Assembly: GCA_964587655.1 (NCBI GenBank)
Contig: CAZPMT010000007.1
Location: forward strand, 29,369 to 93,368
Source: CAZPMT01 sp964587655
GTDB taxonomy: Bacteria > Hydrogenedentota > Hydrogenedentia > Hydrogenedentales > SLHB01
Direction: 5' to 3'
Length of the DNA stretch: 64,000 bases
Shown here: positions 17,622 to 26,857 of the stretch, in pieces
Layout of the letters: the number at the start of each line of letters is the position of its first letter
Numbering within the stretch: position 1 is the stretch's first letter
Position numbers and translations under genes: made by a program
The notes under the pieces: generated by a model
What the model was told of the DNA's origin: nothing
The model's input: the letters and a program-made list of their open reading frames with translations, nothing else
The model's database searches: none

Positions 17622-18881
17622 ATGTCCGCGGTATTGGGGATACTTGCCATTTCTTTAGCCGCTAGCCTGAATGACACACTCGACGCGTTTCCGATCGGGT
17701 TCTGGAACTACGCGCCGATCGAGGTCTTTGATGAGGCTAAGGTCCAGGAGTGGGCCGACGCGGGAATAACGCTCACGATGGGGCCCGAGTATGCCGTCAC
17801 GCCGGAGAACGTTGCGCATATGAAGAGGATCCTGGACTGGGCCCAGGCGCGGAAGATCAAGGTCATCATCTGCGACCCGCGCACGCGCGCCGGGGGTGCG
17901 TTACCGAAGGACTATTCCGCCCTTGTCGCGCAGGCGGCCAAAGATTTCGGCTCGCACGCCGCGACGTTCGGTTTCCATATCCTCGACGAGCCGGGCAAGG
18001 AGGACTTCCCGGGCACGTGCGACGGGGTCCGTATTACGAAGAACGCCGCGCCGCAACTGCACCCGTTCGTGAACCTGCTGCCGTGGCACCCCGGGGGATA
18101 CAAGCGCGTGGGCTATGACGATTGGCAAACGTATCTCGATGATTTTCTCAAGAAGTCCGGCGCGGATTTTCTCTGCTACGACTGCTACTATCAGATGCTC
18201 CCGGAGAAGTCGGGCTGGCCGATGTATTTCCGGAACCTGACCGAATACGGGAATGCGGCGAGGCGCAACGGCGTGCCGTTCTGGAATACGATCCTCTCGG
18301 TGGCCCACTTCCACTACAAGTGTCCGAATGAGGACGACATCCGGTGGCAGTTCAACACGTCCATTGCGTACGGCGCCCAGGGCATCCTCTATTTCTTCTT
18401 CTACATGCGGCAGCAGGATAGCAACGCCCGCCTGGCGCCTATCGACGAGTTTTGGGATCGGACGCCGACCTTCGATTCGCTGAAGCGGACGAACAAAGGG
18501 TTCATAAAACGGTACGGACGGTTGTTCCTCGACCTCAGTCTGCGTAAGGCGATGCAATATCCGGAGCCTATATTGGGCTGCGACCCGTTTGAGCCTGACG
18601 ATCTCATCAAGGACGTGCAGGCCGACTCAAGACGACCGCTCATCGTTTCGCGCTTTACGGACAAGCAGGATCGCCCGTGGGTTGTCCTCGTCAACAACAG
18701 CACTACCGAAAGCGCGCTCGCAACGCTGACGTTCAACGGAGCGAACACGGCGTTGCATCAACTCGATTGGAAGAATCAGGAAGCCGCCGTGAAGGTCGAG
18801 ACAGGCGAGGGCTGCGTAAAGATCTCGCCCTGGCTTGCGCCCGGCCAGATGGAGGTCTACCGGGTGGCGCAGGCGAAGTGA
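17622..18881 (+). CDS. secreted TIM-barrel glycoside hydrolase-like protein
   Basis: A 419-residue protein with a short hydrophobic N-terminus (AVLGILAISLAASL) that looks like a signal peptide. The body resembles a (beta/alpha)8 glycosidase of the GH42/GH-A kind: a FGFHILDEPGKEDF strand end offers an acid/base pair, and FLCYDCYYQM and AYGAQGILYFFFY look like later barrel strands. A beta-sandwich-like C-terminus follows from about residue 340. No exact family is recognised. It ends 17 bases before the RNA methyltransferase, probably by chance. Confidence 0.6.
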   Translation: MSAVLGILAISLAASLNDTLDAFPIGFWNYAPIEVFDEAKVQEWADAGITLTMGPEYAVTPENVAHMKRILDWAQARKIKVIICDPRTRAGGALPKDYSALVAQAAKDFGSHAATFGFHILDEPGKEDFPGTCDGVRITKNAAPQLHPFVNLLPWHPGGYKRVGYDDWQTYLDDFLKKSGADFLCYDCYYQMLPEKSGWPMYFRNLTEYGNAARRNGVPFWNTILSVAHFHYKCPNEDDIRWQFNTSIAYGAQGILYFFFYMRQQDSNARLAPIDEFWDRTPTFDSLKRTNKGFIKRYGRLFLDLSLRKAMQYPEPILGCDPFEPDDLIKDVQADSRRPLIVSRFTDKQDRPWVVLVNNSTTESALATLTFNGANTALHQLDWKNQEAAVKVETGEGCVKISPWLAPGQMEVYRVAQAK

Positions 18882-18898
18882 GATGCCGCAACTACGCT

Positions 18899-20098
18899 AT
18901 GTCTGACCTCTGCCCACACTTCGGCGAGTGCGGCGGCTGCCGCTCGCAGGACGTGCCATACGACGAGCAACTCGCGCGGAAGAGCGCCGCGTTACAGGAC
19001 CTGTTCTCGCCCTTCTGGCGGGACCCGATCCCCGTGGAACCGTCTCCGCTGATCTGGCGCTACCGCAACAAGGTCGACTTCAGCTTCTCCCGCAAGTTCT
19101 ACCCAGAGCCGCCCCCGAAGGATTTTGACCGCGAGTCCGTGTTGGGTTTCAAGACAAAGGGCCGATGGTTCCGCCCGCTCGAGATCCTCGAGTGCCGCAT
19201 CGGGCCGGAAGGACTTGATCCCTTGCTGGCCTCCGTCCGCGAGTGGATGCTCTCTCAGCGGCTCGACGCATTCGACTCGCGCACGCGCAGAGGTTTCCTC
19301 CGCGCGTTACTGGTGCGTGAAGGCAAACGCACAGCGCAACGATTGGTCGCACTGATCACGACCGACGGCGAGTTGGACAAGGAAAGCTTTGTCGCGGCGG
19401 TCCTTGAATCGTATCCGGCCACGAGCATCCACCGCGGCGTCTTCCGGGGCCTTGCCGATGTCACGACGGCCGAGGAAACGGAACTTCTCTTCGGCACGCC
19501 AACCATCGACGAGTGTCTGCGCGTCCCCGGCGCCGCAGGGAATCGCGAACTCCGATTTCGGTTGTCTCCGTTCAGCTTCTTTCAGACCAACACCCTCGGC
19601 GCGGAGATTCTGTACGGCATGATCCGGGCGTGGGTGAAGGAAGTCGAGCCCAAGATCCTCTACGATTTGTATGGCGGCGCCGGAGGCATCGCCTTCAGTT
19701 GCAGCGATCTGGTCGAAGAAGTGTTCTCGGTGGAAAGCGTCGCCTCCGCCACGGAAGACGGCATCCACAACGCGCGCGTCAACGAGATCGGCAACGTCCA
19801 CTTCGCTGCCGCAAAGGTTGAAACGTACCTCAAGACGCTGCTTGAGTCCGGAGACCTTCCGGCCGACAGCGCGGCGGTTGTTGATCCTCCACGGGCGGGG
19901 ATGCATCCCAAAGCCCTTCGCCGCCTAATCGAATTGCGTCCAACCAACGTCATGTATGTCTCATGCAAGCCCAGCTTGTTGGCCGCGGAACTGCCCGCTT
20001 TTCTGGAAGCCTACCAGCTTAGCAGTCTTCATGCCGTGGATTTGTTCCCGCATACCGATCACGTCGAATTGATGGCCTGTCTGTCTACGGCGAGGTAA
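18899..20098 (+). CDS. 23S rRNA (uracil-C5)-methyltransferase, RlmD/RumA type
   Basis: SAM-dependent, iron-sulfur RNA methyltransferase of 399 residues. CPHFGECGGC at the start and a fourth cysteine in ILECRIG are the [4Fe-4S] ligands; the TRAM domain of RlmD is lacking. The catalytic domain has FSFFQTNTLGAEILY, the SAM loop LYDLYGGAGGIAF, VVDPPRAGMHP, the catalytic cysteine in MYVSCKPSLLA and the C-terminal FPHTDHVELMACL. The ATG at 18899 is chosen because the Fe-S motif follows at once. Whether it is RlmC or RlmD in specificity cannot be told. Confidence 0.9.
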   Translation: MSDLCPHFGECGGCRSQDVPYDEQLARKSAALQDLFSPFWRDPIPVEPSPLIWRYRNKVDFSFSRKFYPEPPPKDFDRESVLGFKTKGRWFRPLEILECRIGPEGLDPLLASVREWMLSQRLDAFDSRTRRGFLRALLVREGKRTAQRLVALITTDGELDKESFVAAVLESYPATSIHRGVFRGLADVTTAEETELLFGTPTIDECLRVPGAAGNRELRFRLSPFSFFQTNTLGAEILYGMIRAWVKEVEPKILYDLYGGAGGIAFSCSDLVEEVFSVESVASATEDGIHNARVNEIGNVHFAAAKVETYLKTLLESGDLPADSAAVVDPPRAGMHPKALRRLIELRPTNVMYVSCKPSLLAAELPAFLEAYQLSSLHAVDLFPHTDHVELMACLSTAR

Positions 20099-20123
20099 TC
20101 CGCTGTCGCGCGAGGAAAGGACC

Positions 20124-20147
20124 AAGCGGCGAGGGCGCCGCTTCCAC
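20124..20147 (-). repeat. second copy of the AAGCGGCG palindrome
   Basis: AAGCGGCG-AGGG-CGCCGCTT plus the flank TCCAC matches the hairpin at 11997-12020 in reverse orientation with one loop change. It lies 25 bases past the RNA methyltransferase stop. GATCGGAC units follow at about 20172-20200. Confidence 0.6.
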
Positions 20148-20252
20148 GGTTCCACGGGTGAGCGGAGACCTTGATCCGACGGATCGGACAGATCGGACGG
20201 ATGGGATTGCTTGCGCGGGCGATTATGAGCCCAATCCAAGAGGCGTTCCCTG

Positions 20253-20261
20253 TGCTATACT
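20253..20261 (+). promoter_or_regulatory. extended -10 promoter, probably leaderless start
   Basis: TG-C-TATACT ends only 7 bases before the ATG at 20269. Transcription starting about 7 bases below a -10 box would begin at or next to the start codon, and no ribosome site is visible in the gap, so the mRNA is probably leaderless. Confidence 0.55.
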
Positions 20262-20268
20262 TTCGCGC

Positions 20269-21564
20269 ATGATTCGGTATGCCGTCTTGCTTCTTGTGAC
20301 GCTCTTGGGGTGTGGAGGTGCCCCGGACAAGACCGTTCTCCGCGTTTGGGACTGGTGGAGCCCCGTTGAAGGCGAGAAGATGCGCGAGTACTTCCGCGTC
20401 GTCGAGGAAACCTTCGAGCGGGAGCAGTCGGGCGTGGATCTGCGGTTCCAGCACATTCCTTTCGGCCCACAGTACATCCAGAAAATTATGGCCAGCATGG
20501 CCGCGAACCGGCCCCCGGACTGTCTTCACGCCTCCATCATCTGGGCGAATGACCTGTACGAGCGCGGCGTGCTGAGCGATCTCCGCCCCTTTGTGGAGCG
20601 CACCCCGGAAATGGCGGACGGCGTCTGGCTGCCCGCGGCGCTGCGTTACGGCCGCGACAAGGATTTCATTTACGGGATTCCCATCGAACAGGACGCGTCG
20701 TGCATCGTTTACAACCTTGATCTGTTTCGCGAGGCGGGTTTCTCAACCGATCCCTTCGTCTTCGAGACGTGGGAGGACCTCCGCCAAGCCGCGATCAAGA
20801 TGACCAAGCGCGACGCCGAAGGGCGTGTGGTCCGGTCCGGATTCATGGTGGCCGGGGGCGACCTGTCCGCATATCTCCCGTGGATGTACGCCGACGGCGG
20901 TTCCTTCTACACGCCTGATCTGCGCCACGGCGCCTTTAACGCGCCGCCCATGCAGTCGGCCATGCAGTTTCTCCAGGACCTCCAGTATCGGGATCGCGTC
21001 TCGTTTCCCGTCGCCACGGAGCGCCAGGACTTCCAATTCTTCCTCCAGGGCAAGGTGGCCATGTTCGTCGGCGGCACCTGGGTCGGCCACATGATCGAGG
21101 ACCAGGTCCCCGGCTTTCCGTTCAGACTGATGTCGTTCCCGCGCGGCCCGCACGGTTCCGGGCGCAGCGGCATGACCTGGACGAATCTCATGTGCATCCC
21201 GAAAGGAGCGAAACACGCGGAACTCGCGTGGGAATTCATCAAGTTCTACTGCGGCATGGGCAACGCCTTGTGGAAACTCGAGTCCGTCGACCGCAATTCG
21301 CCTCTGGCCGCGTTCTATGAAACGCCCGAGTGGAAGAAGGCCATCCAGCGCGCGCCGTCGCTCGAAATGATCCCGCACATCACCGGCGTGGGCGGCCTGT
21401 ATCCCGTGGTCCGGTTCACCGAAATCGACGCCGTGTTCCAGCCGCTCTGCCAGGGCCTCATGCTCAACAATCTCCGCCCCGAACAGGTATTGTCGCAAGC
21501 CCTGCCGAAGGTGGACGAGATCCTCGACCGGTACTACGCGCAACTCGAGGAGGCGTACCGATGA
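20269..21564 (+). CDS. carbohydrate ABC transporter substrate-binding lipoprotein
   Basis: Extracytoplasmic solute-binding protein of the family 1 (sugar) type. A lipoprotein signal ends in LLGC (lipid cysteine at residue 15). The mature part has TVLRVWDWWSPVEGE, GIPIEQDASCIVYNLDLF and ETWEDLRQAAIKMTKRD, then a GGTWVGHMIEDQ segment, all typical of sugar-binding folds. The length of 431 is normal. The stop overlaps the next permease start (ATGA). A long upstream in-frame extension is not supported. The sugar is unknown. Confidence 0.9.
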   Translation: MIRYAVLLLVTLLGCGGAPDKTVLRVWDWWSPVEGEKMREYFRVVEETFEREQSGVDLRFQHIPFGPQYIQKIMASMAANRPPDCLHASIIWANDLYERGVLSDLRPFVERTPEMADGVWLPAALRYGRDKDFIYGIPIEQDASCIVYNLDLFREAGFSTDPFVFETWEDLRQAAIKMTKRDAEGRVVRSGFMVAGGDLSAYLPWMYADGGSFYTPDLRHGAFNAPPMQSAMQFLQDLQYRDRVSFPVATERQDFQFFLQGKVAMFVGGTWVGHMIEDQVPGFPFRLMSFPRGPHGSGRSGMTWTNLMCIPKGAKHAELAWEFIKFYCGMGNALWKLESVDRNSPLAAFYETPEWKKAIQRAPSLEMIPHITGVGGLYPVVRFTEIDAVFQPLCQGLMLNNLRPEQVLSQALPKVDEILDRYYAQLEEAYR

Positions 21565-22439
21565 AAGGGCGCGCGTCATCGGGTGTCACGGGTTACCTGT
21601 TCATGGGACCCGCCGTTCTTCTCATCGGCACGTTCTCGATCATCGGCATCGCCTATTCTTTCTGGATCAGCCTCCACAACTACGACGTCCTGGCCACGCG
21701 AAATGCCTTTGTCGGTCTCGAAAACTATCGCGCCGCCCTTTCGGACGACCTTTTCCGTCTCTCGCTCCTCAACACGTCGTATTACGTCCTGCTTGCGGTC
21801 CCGTCCATCATGTGCGGCGCGCTCGTGCTTGCGTTGCTTGCGGACAAGGCGGGGCGCGGCAGCCCCATCGTGAAGGTCATCTACTTCATCCCATCGATCA
21901 CGCCCGGCGTGGTCGTATCGCTGCTGTGGCTGTGGATCTTGCGCGACGACGGCGCTCTCAACCAAGTCCTCGGCCTTGTGGGCATCACCGGCCCAAACTG
22001 GCTTCAAGATACTCGCTCGGCCATGCCGGCCATCGTGATCGTCGCGACTTGGCAGGCCGTCGGCTACTACATGGTCATCTTCATGGCGGGCCTGAGCGAC
22101 ATCCCGAAGATGTACTACGAGGCCGCGAAGATAGACGGCGCGGGGGCCCTGGGCCGCTTCCGGCACATTACCGTGCCCCTGCTGCGAAACACGTTCGTGT
22201 TCGTCACCGCGATGCTCATCATCGGCTCATACCAGGTATTCACGCAGGTCTACATCATGACGAACGGCGGACCGCAAAACGCGACCGAGGTAGTCCAGTC
22301 CCAGGTCTTCCGCAATGCGTTCCAGTACGTCGGCAAGACCGGCTACGCCGCCGCGATGGCGTGGGTCTTGTTCGCGATCATCGCGCTCTTCATTGCCGTC
22401 CAGATGAGATTCATGCGGTCGAGGAAACTCTATGACTGA
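21561..22439 (+). CDS. carbohydrate ABC transporter permease (MalF-like)
   Basis: Inner-membrane subunit of 292 residues with six predicted transmembrane helices. The cytoplasmic EAA loop that contacts the ATPase is YYEAAKIDGAGALGRFRHIT. The ATG at 21561 overlaps the binding-protein stop by 4 bases and has GGAGG upstream, so translation is coupled. It overlaps the next permease by 8 bases. No ATP-binding subunit is encoded nearby; a shared ATPase elsewhere is presumed. Confidence 0.93.
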   Translation: MKGRASSGVTGYLFMGPAVLLIGTFSIIGIAYSFWISLHNYDVLATRNAFVGLENYRAALSDDLFRLSLLNTSYYVLLAVPSIMCGALVLALLADKAGRGSPIVKVIYFIPSITPGVVVSLLWLWILRDDGALNQVLGLVGITGPNWLQDTRSAMPAIVIVATWQAVGYYMVIFMAGLSDIPKMYYEAAKIDGAGALGRFRHITVPLLRNTFVFVTAMLIIGSYQVFTQVYIMTNGGPQNATEVVQSQVFRNAFQYVGKTGYAAAMAWVLFAIIALFIAVQMRFMRSRKLYD

Positions 22440-23301
22440 AGGAATTTCACGCTCAGCGCCGGCGACGGCGCGTCTGCGATTCGGCGTCCAAATCGTGCCG
22501 GCGCTGTTGTCGCTCGTAATCGCCGCAGGTGCGGCCGCCATGATCGCGCCCTACGTGTGGCTCGTCGTCAACTCGCTCAAGACCGTCGAGGACTTCAGCC
22601 GCCACCCGTACACCCTCTGGCCGGATCCGATCGACCTGACGGCCTACGCCCGCGCCTTCACGCTGGGCCGCGTCGGCATCTACCTCGGCAACAGCTTCTT
22701 CTACGCCCTTGTGACGACCGCCGCGCAATTGTTCCTCGACTCGCTTGCCGCCTTCGCGTTCGCGCGGATGCGGTTCCGCGGACAGACCGTTACGTTCAGC
22801 CTCCTGCTGGCCACGATGATGCTGCCCGGCGCCGTGACGCTGATTCCCACCTACCTGATCGTGGTCCACCTTGGCATCGCCGACACCCGCCTCGGCGTCA
22901 TGCTGCCCGGGTTCGCCGGCGCATTCGGCATCTTCATGCTGCGGCAATTCTTCCTGAACATCCCCGCCGATCTCGAGGATGCCGCGCGTATAGACGGATG
23001 TTCGAGCTTCGGCATTTACTCCCGCATCATTTTGCCCTTGGCGAAACCCGCGCTCATCACGCTCGGACTCTTCATCTTCATCGGCGCCTGGAGCGACTTC
23101 CTCTGGCCGCTGGTCGTCCTCACCGATTGGGACCTCTATCCCATTACCGTCGGCATCGCGAGTTTCCGAAGCGAAGCTTGGATATTCTGGAACAGCGTCT
23201 TCGCAGGCTCGGTCATCGCCAGCTTCCCACTCATCTGTCTCACCATTCTCGCCCAAAGACATATCATCGGCGGCATCGCGCTTTCCGGCATGAAAGGGTG
23301 A
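22432..23301 (+). CDS. carbohydrate ABC transporter permease (MalG-like)
   Basis: Second membrane subunit, 289 residues, six helices. The EAA loop reads LEDAARIDGCSSFGIYSRIILP. The C-terminal IGGIALSGMKG is the standard ending of MalG-type permeases. It overlaps the preceding permease by 8 bases and is the last gene of the three-gene importer unit; a promoter for the next gene lies 24 bases after its stop. Confidence 0.93.
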   Translation: MTEGISRSAPATARLRFGVQIVPALLSLVIAAGAAAMIAPYVWLVVNSLKTVEDFSRHPYTLWPDPIDLTAYARAFTLGRVGIYLGNSFFYALVTTAAQLFLDSLAAFAFARMRFRGQTVTFSLLLATMMLPGAVTLIPTYLIVVHLGIADTRLGVMLPGFAGAFGIFMLRQFFLNIPADLEDAARIDGCSSFGIYSRIILPLAKPALITLGLFIFIGAWSDFLWPLVVLTDWDLYPITVGIASFRSEAWIFWNSVFAGSVIASFPLICLTILAQRHIIGGIALSGMKG

Positions 23302-23324
23302 GACTCCCGCTCGGACCGGCCGTG

Positions 23325-23333
23325 TGCTATGAT
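23325..23333 (+). promoter_or_regulatory. extended -10 promoter for the 92-residue gene
   Basis: TG-C-TATGAT ends 24 bases before the ATG at 23358. A GGAGG ribosome site follows at 23344-23348. Confidence 0.55.
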
Positions 23334-23357
23334 TGCACACGTTGGAGGCGGCAGTGC

Positions 23358-23636
23358 ATGGATTCAGACGACTTCGACCTGTACGACAAACCGGATATGG
23401 CGGCGCGGGCGCGCGCCCTCGCGTATGCGCGCAACACGCGCCTCAAGTTCGAGCGCGTGTATCAGTCCGCGCGAAAGGCTTTTCTGGCGGGCGACACGAA
23501 GACGGCCCTGTTCAAGTGCAAAGCCGCGCTGGTTCTTCTCGATTCCGAAGACATCTACGGCGATGAGCAAGGGCGCATCCGCGAATCCCTTCTGGAACAG
23601 ATGGACAAACTCCGCGAGGTCGAAAAACCACGGTAG
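23358..23636 (+). CDS. small hypothetical protein, helical
   Basis: A 92-residue, soluble, strongly charged protein with no recognised family. It is predicted helical: two long amphipathic stretches, AARARALAYARNTRLKFERV and a C-terminal RESLLEQMDKLREVEK, with AFLAGDTKTALFKCKAAL between, which has a TPR-like feel. GGAGG lies nine bases before the ATG and an extended -10 box precedes that, so expression is believable. It stands alone between the importer and the MFS gene. Confidence 0.6.
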   Translation: MDSDDFDLYDKPDMAARARALAYARNTRLKFERVYQSARKAFLAGDTKTALFKCKAALVLLDSEDIYGDEQGRIRESLLEQMDKLREVEKPR

Positions 23637-23720
23637 GGACTGGATCTCACCCCGTCCAAGTGTGTACTCTCCGCACACGCGGACGTCGCTCAACTCAAAG
23701 CTTGTGAAGAATGCCCGAAT

Positions 23721-23809
23721 GGCGTCATTCCCGCGAAAGCGGGAATCCAGAACACACGCGCCGCCTCGCTACATGCGCACTGGATTCCCGCTTTCGCGGG
23801 AATGACGCC
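23721..23809. repeat. paired inverted hairpin element (30-bp arms)
   Basis: Two exact inverted 30-bp arms, 23721-23750 and 23780-23809, are separated by 29 bases. Each arm starts or ends with GGCGTCATTCCCGC and itself folds as CCCGC-GAAA-GCGGG. The unit looks like a REP/BIME or small MITE. It lies just upstream of the MFS gene, and an in-frame ATG at 23802 inside it is not the real start. Confidence 0.85.
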
Positions 23810-23840
23810 GTTGCAGGCTCCACCGAGAACTCGATCTAGA

Positions 23841-25034
23841 ATGTCGATTCGAAGACAGCTTTTTCTATTTTTCGCGGCCATTTCGTGCATGGCCTGCGCC
23901 ACTGGCATTCACGATTCCATCTTTAACAACTTTCTGTCTGACGTCTTCAACCTCTCGGCGGGTGGGCGCGGGTTCCTCGAGTTTCCTCGCGAGATGCCGG
24001 GATTCCTCGTGTTCGTAACGGCGGGCATCCTCGCAACGCTGCCCCTGACGCGCGTCGGTGTCGTGGCCGCGCTCGTGTTCGCGACGGGCATGCTGGGGCT
24101 TGGGCTTCTCGGAGGCTCTTTCTGGCTGATGATTATTATGATGTGCGTGGGCAGCACCGGCATGCATCTCCTGCAACCGGTCGGCGCCACCCTGGCCATC
24201 GGTCTCAGCGACGAATCGAACCGCGGACGCCGGATGGGCCAAATGGGCGCCGTGGATACCACTGCGGCGGTCGTGGGCACCGGGCTTGTCTGGCTCCTGT
24301 TCGACAAAGCCGCCCCGCAATACCGCACCGGTTTTGTTTGCGCGGCCGTCCTGGGCTGCGCGGCGGCGTTTATGTACAGTCTCATGCACGTGCCGCACCT
24401 GCACGAGGCGCGTCCGCGGATGGTCTTCCGCATGCGGTACCGCCTGTACTACCTGCTCGAACTCTTCGCCGGCGCCCGCAAACAGATCTTCATCACGTTC
24501 GGCCCGTGGGTGTTGATCAAGGTCTACGACGAACCGGCAACGTCAATCGCGGGACTCCTCATGATCGCGGCCCTCATCGGCATCTTCTTCAAACCCCTGG
24601 CCGGCGTCATGGTCGACCGATTCGGCGAGCGCGCCGTCATGATCGCCGACGGCCTCGTCCTGATAATCGTGTGCGTCGGCTACGGGTACGCCATCCCGCT
24701 GACCGGCAGTCCGGAAGCAGCACGCATCCTCGCCTGCGGATGCTACGTCGCCGACAACCTCCTCTTCGCGCTCGGCTCGGCCCGCGCGGTGTACCTCTCT
24801 CGCGTCACGCCCAACTCGCGAGAGCTCACCTCGACCCTGTCCATGGGCGTCTCGATCAACCACATCGCCTCCATGACCATCCCCATCGGCGCCGGCGCTC
24901 TTTGGAGCGTATTCGGCTATGAGCGCGTCTTCCTGGTAGGCGCCGTCCTTGCACTCCTCACCGCCGCCCTGGCCCTCTTCGTCCCCGCGAAATCCCGGGC
25001 GACTCGGGCCGCACAGGAGGACTCGCTGCACTAG
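23841..25034 (+). CDS. major facilitator superfamily transporter
   Basis: A 397-residue integral membrane protein with about 12 hydrophobic segments. N- and C-terminal halves are joined by a basic cytoplasmic loop around residue 190 (HLHEARPRMVFRMRYR). GVMVDRFGERAVMI is the conserved cytoplasmic loop between helices in the second half. The substrate is unknown. The ATG at 23841 follows the palindromic repeat. The gene converges on ilvB with the two stops overlapping by 4 bases. Confidence 0.85.
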   Translation: MSIRRQLFLFFAAISCMACATGIHDSIFNNFLSDVFNLSAGGRGFLEFPREMPGFLVFVTAGILATLPLTRVGVVAALVFATGMLGLGLLGGSFWLMIIMMCVGSTGMHLLQPVGATLAIGLSDESNRGRRMGQMGAVDTTAAVVGTGLVWLLFDKAAPQYRTGFVCAAVLGCAAAFMYSLMHVPHLHEARPRMVFRMRYRLYYLLELFAGARKQIFITFGPWVLIKVYDEPATSIAGLLMIAALIGIFFKPLAGVMVDRFGERAVMIADGLVLIIVCVGYGYAIPLTGSPEAARILACGCYVADNLLFALGSARAVYLSRVTPNSRELTSTLSMGVSINHIASMTIPIGAGALWSVFGYERVFLVGAVLALLTAALALFVPAKSRATRAAQEDSLH

Positions 25035-26857
25035 AAACTGTCCGTGGCGTCGATGTCCACGGGATGAGGCGGCGCCGCCGCGCGCGCAGAGATGTGCGGG
25101 CCGGTCACCATGTCCTTAAAACCTTGTCCGGGTCCGACCATCGGAAACACGTCAGCCGACTGGTCGGTGATGACCTCAAGGAAAGCCGGCCCATCATACT
25201 CGATGAACTTCGCAAGGGCCTTCTTGATCTCGGATTTCTCCCTGACGCGCTTTGCGAACTCGAATCCTTCGGCCTCGGCGGCTTTGACGAAATCCTTCTT
25301 CCGCAAAGTCTTGTCGGTTCCGCAGAAACGTTTTCCGTAGTAGAGCCGTTGCCATTGCAGCACCATGCCGTCGCCGCGATTGTTCAGCAGCAGCACCTTG
25401 ACCGGAACGCCGTAGGTCGTTGCCGTTTCGAGTTCGCCCACGTTCATCCGCAGGCTGCCGTCGCCGTCAACATCGATGACGAGTTTGTCCGGGCGCCCGA
25501 TCTGCGCGCCGATGGATGCGGGCAAGCCGAATCCCATCGTACCCATGCTGCCCGATGTGATGAAAGAGCGCGGCTGATGAACTTCGCAGTACTGCGCGGA
25601 CCACATCTGATGCTGTCCGACCCCCGTACAGATTATCGCGTCGCCTTTCGTTACCTCGTTGAGCAACTCGAGGACGTGTGGAGGCTGAATCAGATCGGAT
25701 GATCGGTCGTAGTCGAGCGGATGCGTCTCCTTCATTGCGTGGAGATGCTTGCGCCACGGCGCGAAATCCCGCTTGAAACTCTTTCCGCCGTGAAGCAAGT
25801 TGCGCAGGGCCATACCCGCGTCGCCGACGTGGCTCCAATGAACCTGCTTCACCTTGCCTATCTCGGCCGCGTCAATGTCGACGTGTGCGATCTTCGCGTG
25901 CGGTGCGAACTCGGCCACGTTACCCGCGACGCGGTCGTCGAACCGCGCGCCCACCGTGAAAAGGAAATCGCAGTCCTCGACGGCATAGTTGGCGTAAGCA
26001 GTACCGTGCATGCCGAGCATGTGCATACAGAGGTCGTCGCGCGTATCGATGCTTCCGATCCCCATCAGGGTCGTAACGACAGGGATCTTGAACCGCTCGA
26101 CGAATGCCCTCAGTTCCGGCGCGGCGTTGCCGTTGACGACGCCTCCGCCGGCATAGATGAGCGGACGATGGCAACGTCCGAACAGCTTGAAGAAGGACGC
26201 TGCATCTTCCGGCGTCAGACGCGCCGCCTTGAGCTCCGCGGCGCGACGGTCAAAGCCCTTGCGGACCAGATGCCCTTCCCCTCGATACTCGCCGACGAAG
26301 TTCTGAACGTCCTTTGGGATATCGATAACCACCGGGCCCGGACGTCCGCTGCGGGCGATCTCGAACGCGGTGCGGATCGTCGCCTCGAGTTCCCGCTCGT
26401 CGGAAACGAGGAACACGTGCTTGGCGCACGCGCTCATGATGCTGTGAACAGGCGCTTCCTGGAACGCGTCGGTCCCGATGTAGTGCCGCGACACCTGCCC
26501 AGAAATCAGGACCACAGGGATGGAATCCGCCATGCAGTCGCGCACGGGCGTCGTGCAGTTCGTCGCACCCGGACCGGACGTCGCCATGAAGACGCCCACC
26601 TTGCCTGTGGCGCGCGCGTACCCCGAGGCCATGAAGCCGGCGCCCTGCTCATTGGCCGGCACCACAAGCCTCATTTGATCACGGCCGGACCGTTCCTCGT
26701 TATACCTGAAGATCGCGTCGTAAGTGGGGAGTATCGCCCCGCCGTTATAGCCGAAAAGCGTGTCAACGCCCTCATCGGCAAGGACTTGTATGATCATATC
26801 CGCCCCGCTCATCAGCGTTCCCGCGCGCGGGTGTTTCTTCCGTCTTGTCGTATTCAT
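25031..26857 (-). CDS. ilvB: acetolactate synthase large subunit
   Basis: ThDP- and FAD-dependent first common enzyme of valine, leucine and isoleucine synthesis. The 608 residues include the catalytic glutamate in VPANEQGAGFMASGYAR, the FAD region GIGSIDTRDD through GARFDDRV, and the ThDP/Mg motif GDGSLRMN to NNRGDGMVLQWQ. The N-terminal leader (TTRRKKHPRAG) is basic and short. The ATG at 26857 has AGGAAA six bases upstream. No small subunit ilvN is adjacent, so it is encoded elsewhere or not used. Confidence 0.92.
   Translation of the reverse strand: MNTTRRKKHPRAGTLMSGADMIIQVLADEGVDTLFGYNGGAILPTYDAIFRYNEERSGRDQMRLVVPANEQGAGFMASGYARATGKVGVFMATSGPGATNCTTPVRDCMADSIPVVLISGQVSRHYIGTDAFQEAPVHSIMSACAKHVFLVSDERELEATIRTAFEIARSGRPGPVVIDIPKDVQNFVGEYRGEGHLVRKGFDRRAAELKAARLTPEDAASFFKLFGRCHRPLIYAGGGVVNGNAAPELRAFVERFKIPVVTTLMGIGSIDTRDDLCMHMLGMHGTAYANYAVEDCDFLFTVGARFDDRVAGNVAEFAPHAKIAHVDIDAAEIGKVKQVHWSHVGDAGMALRNLLHGGKSFKRDFAPWRKHLHAMKETHPLDYDRSSDLIQPPHVLELLNEVTKGDAIICTGVGQHQMWSAQYCEVHQPRSFITSGSMGTMGFGLPASIGAQIGRPDKLVIDVDGDGSLRMNVGELETATTYGVPVKVLLLNNRGDGMVLQWQRLYYGKRFCGTDKTLRKKDFVKAAEAEGFEFAKRVREKSEIKKALAKFIEYDGPAFLEVITDQSADVFPMVGPGQGFKDMVTGPHISARAAAPPHPVDIDATDSF

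Noticed and set aside
20172..20200. GATCGGAC repeats as a CRISPR or operator array
   Set aside because: Only three or four imperfect 8-10 bp units without unique spacers. Simple repeat.
20158..20268. Earlier start for the sugar-binding lipoprotein
   Set aside because: It would put 37 residues in front of a textbook lipoprotein signal, and the stretch consists of GATCGGAC repeats.
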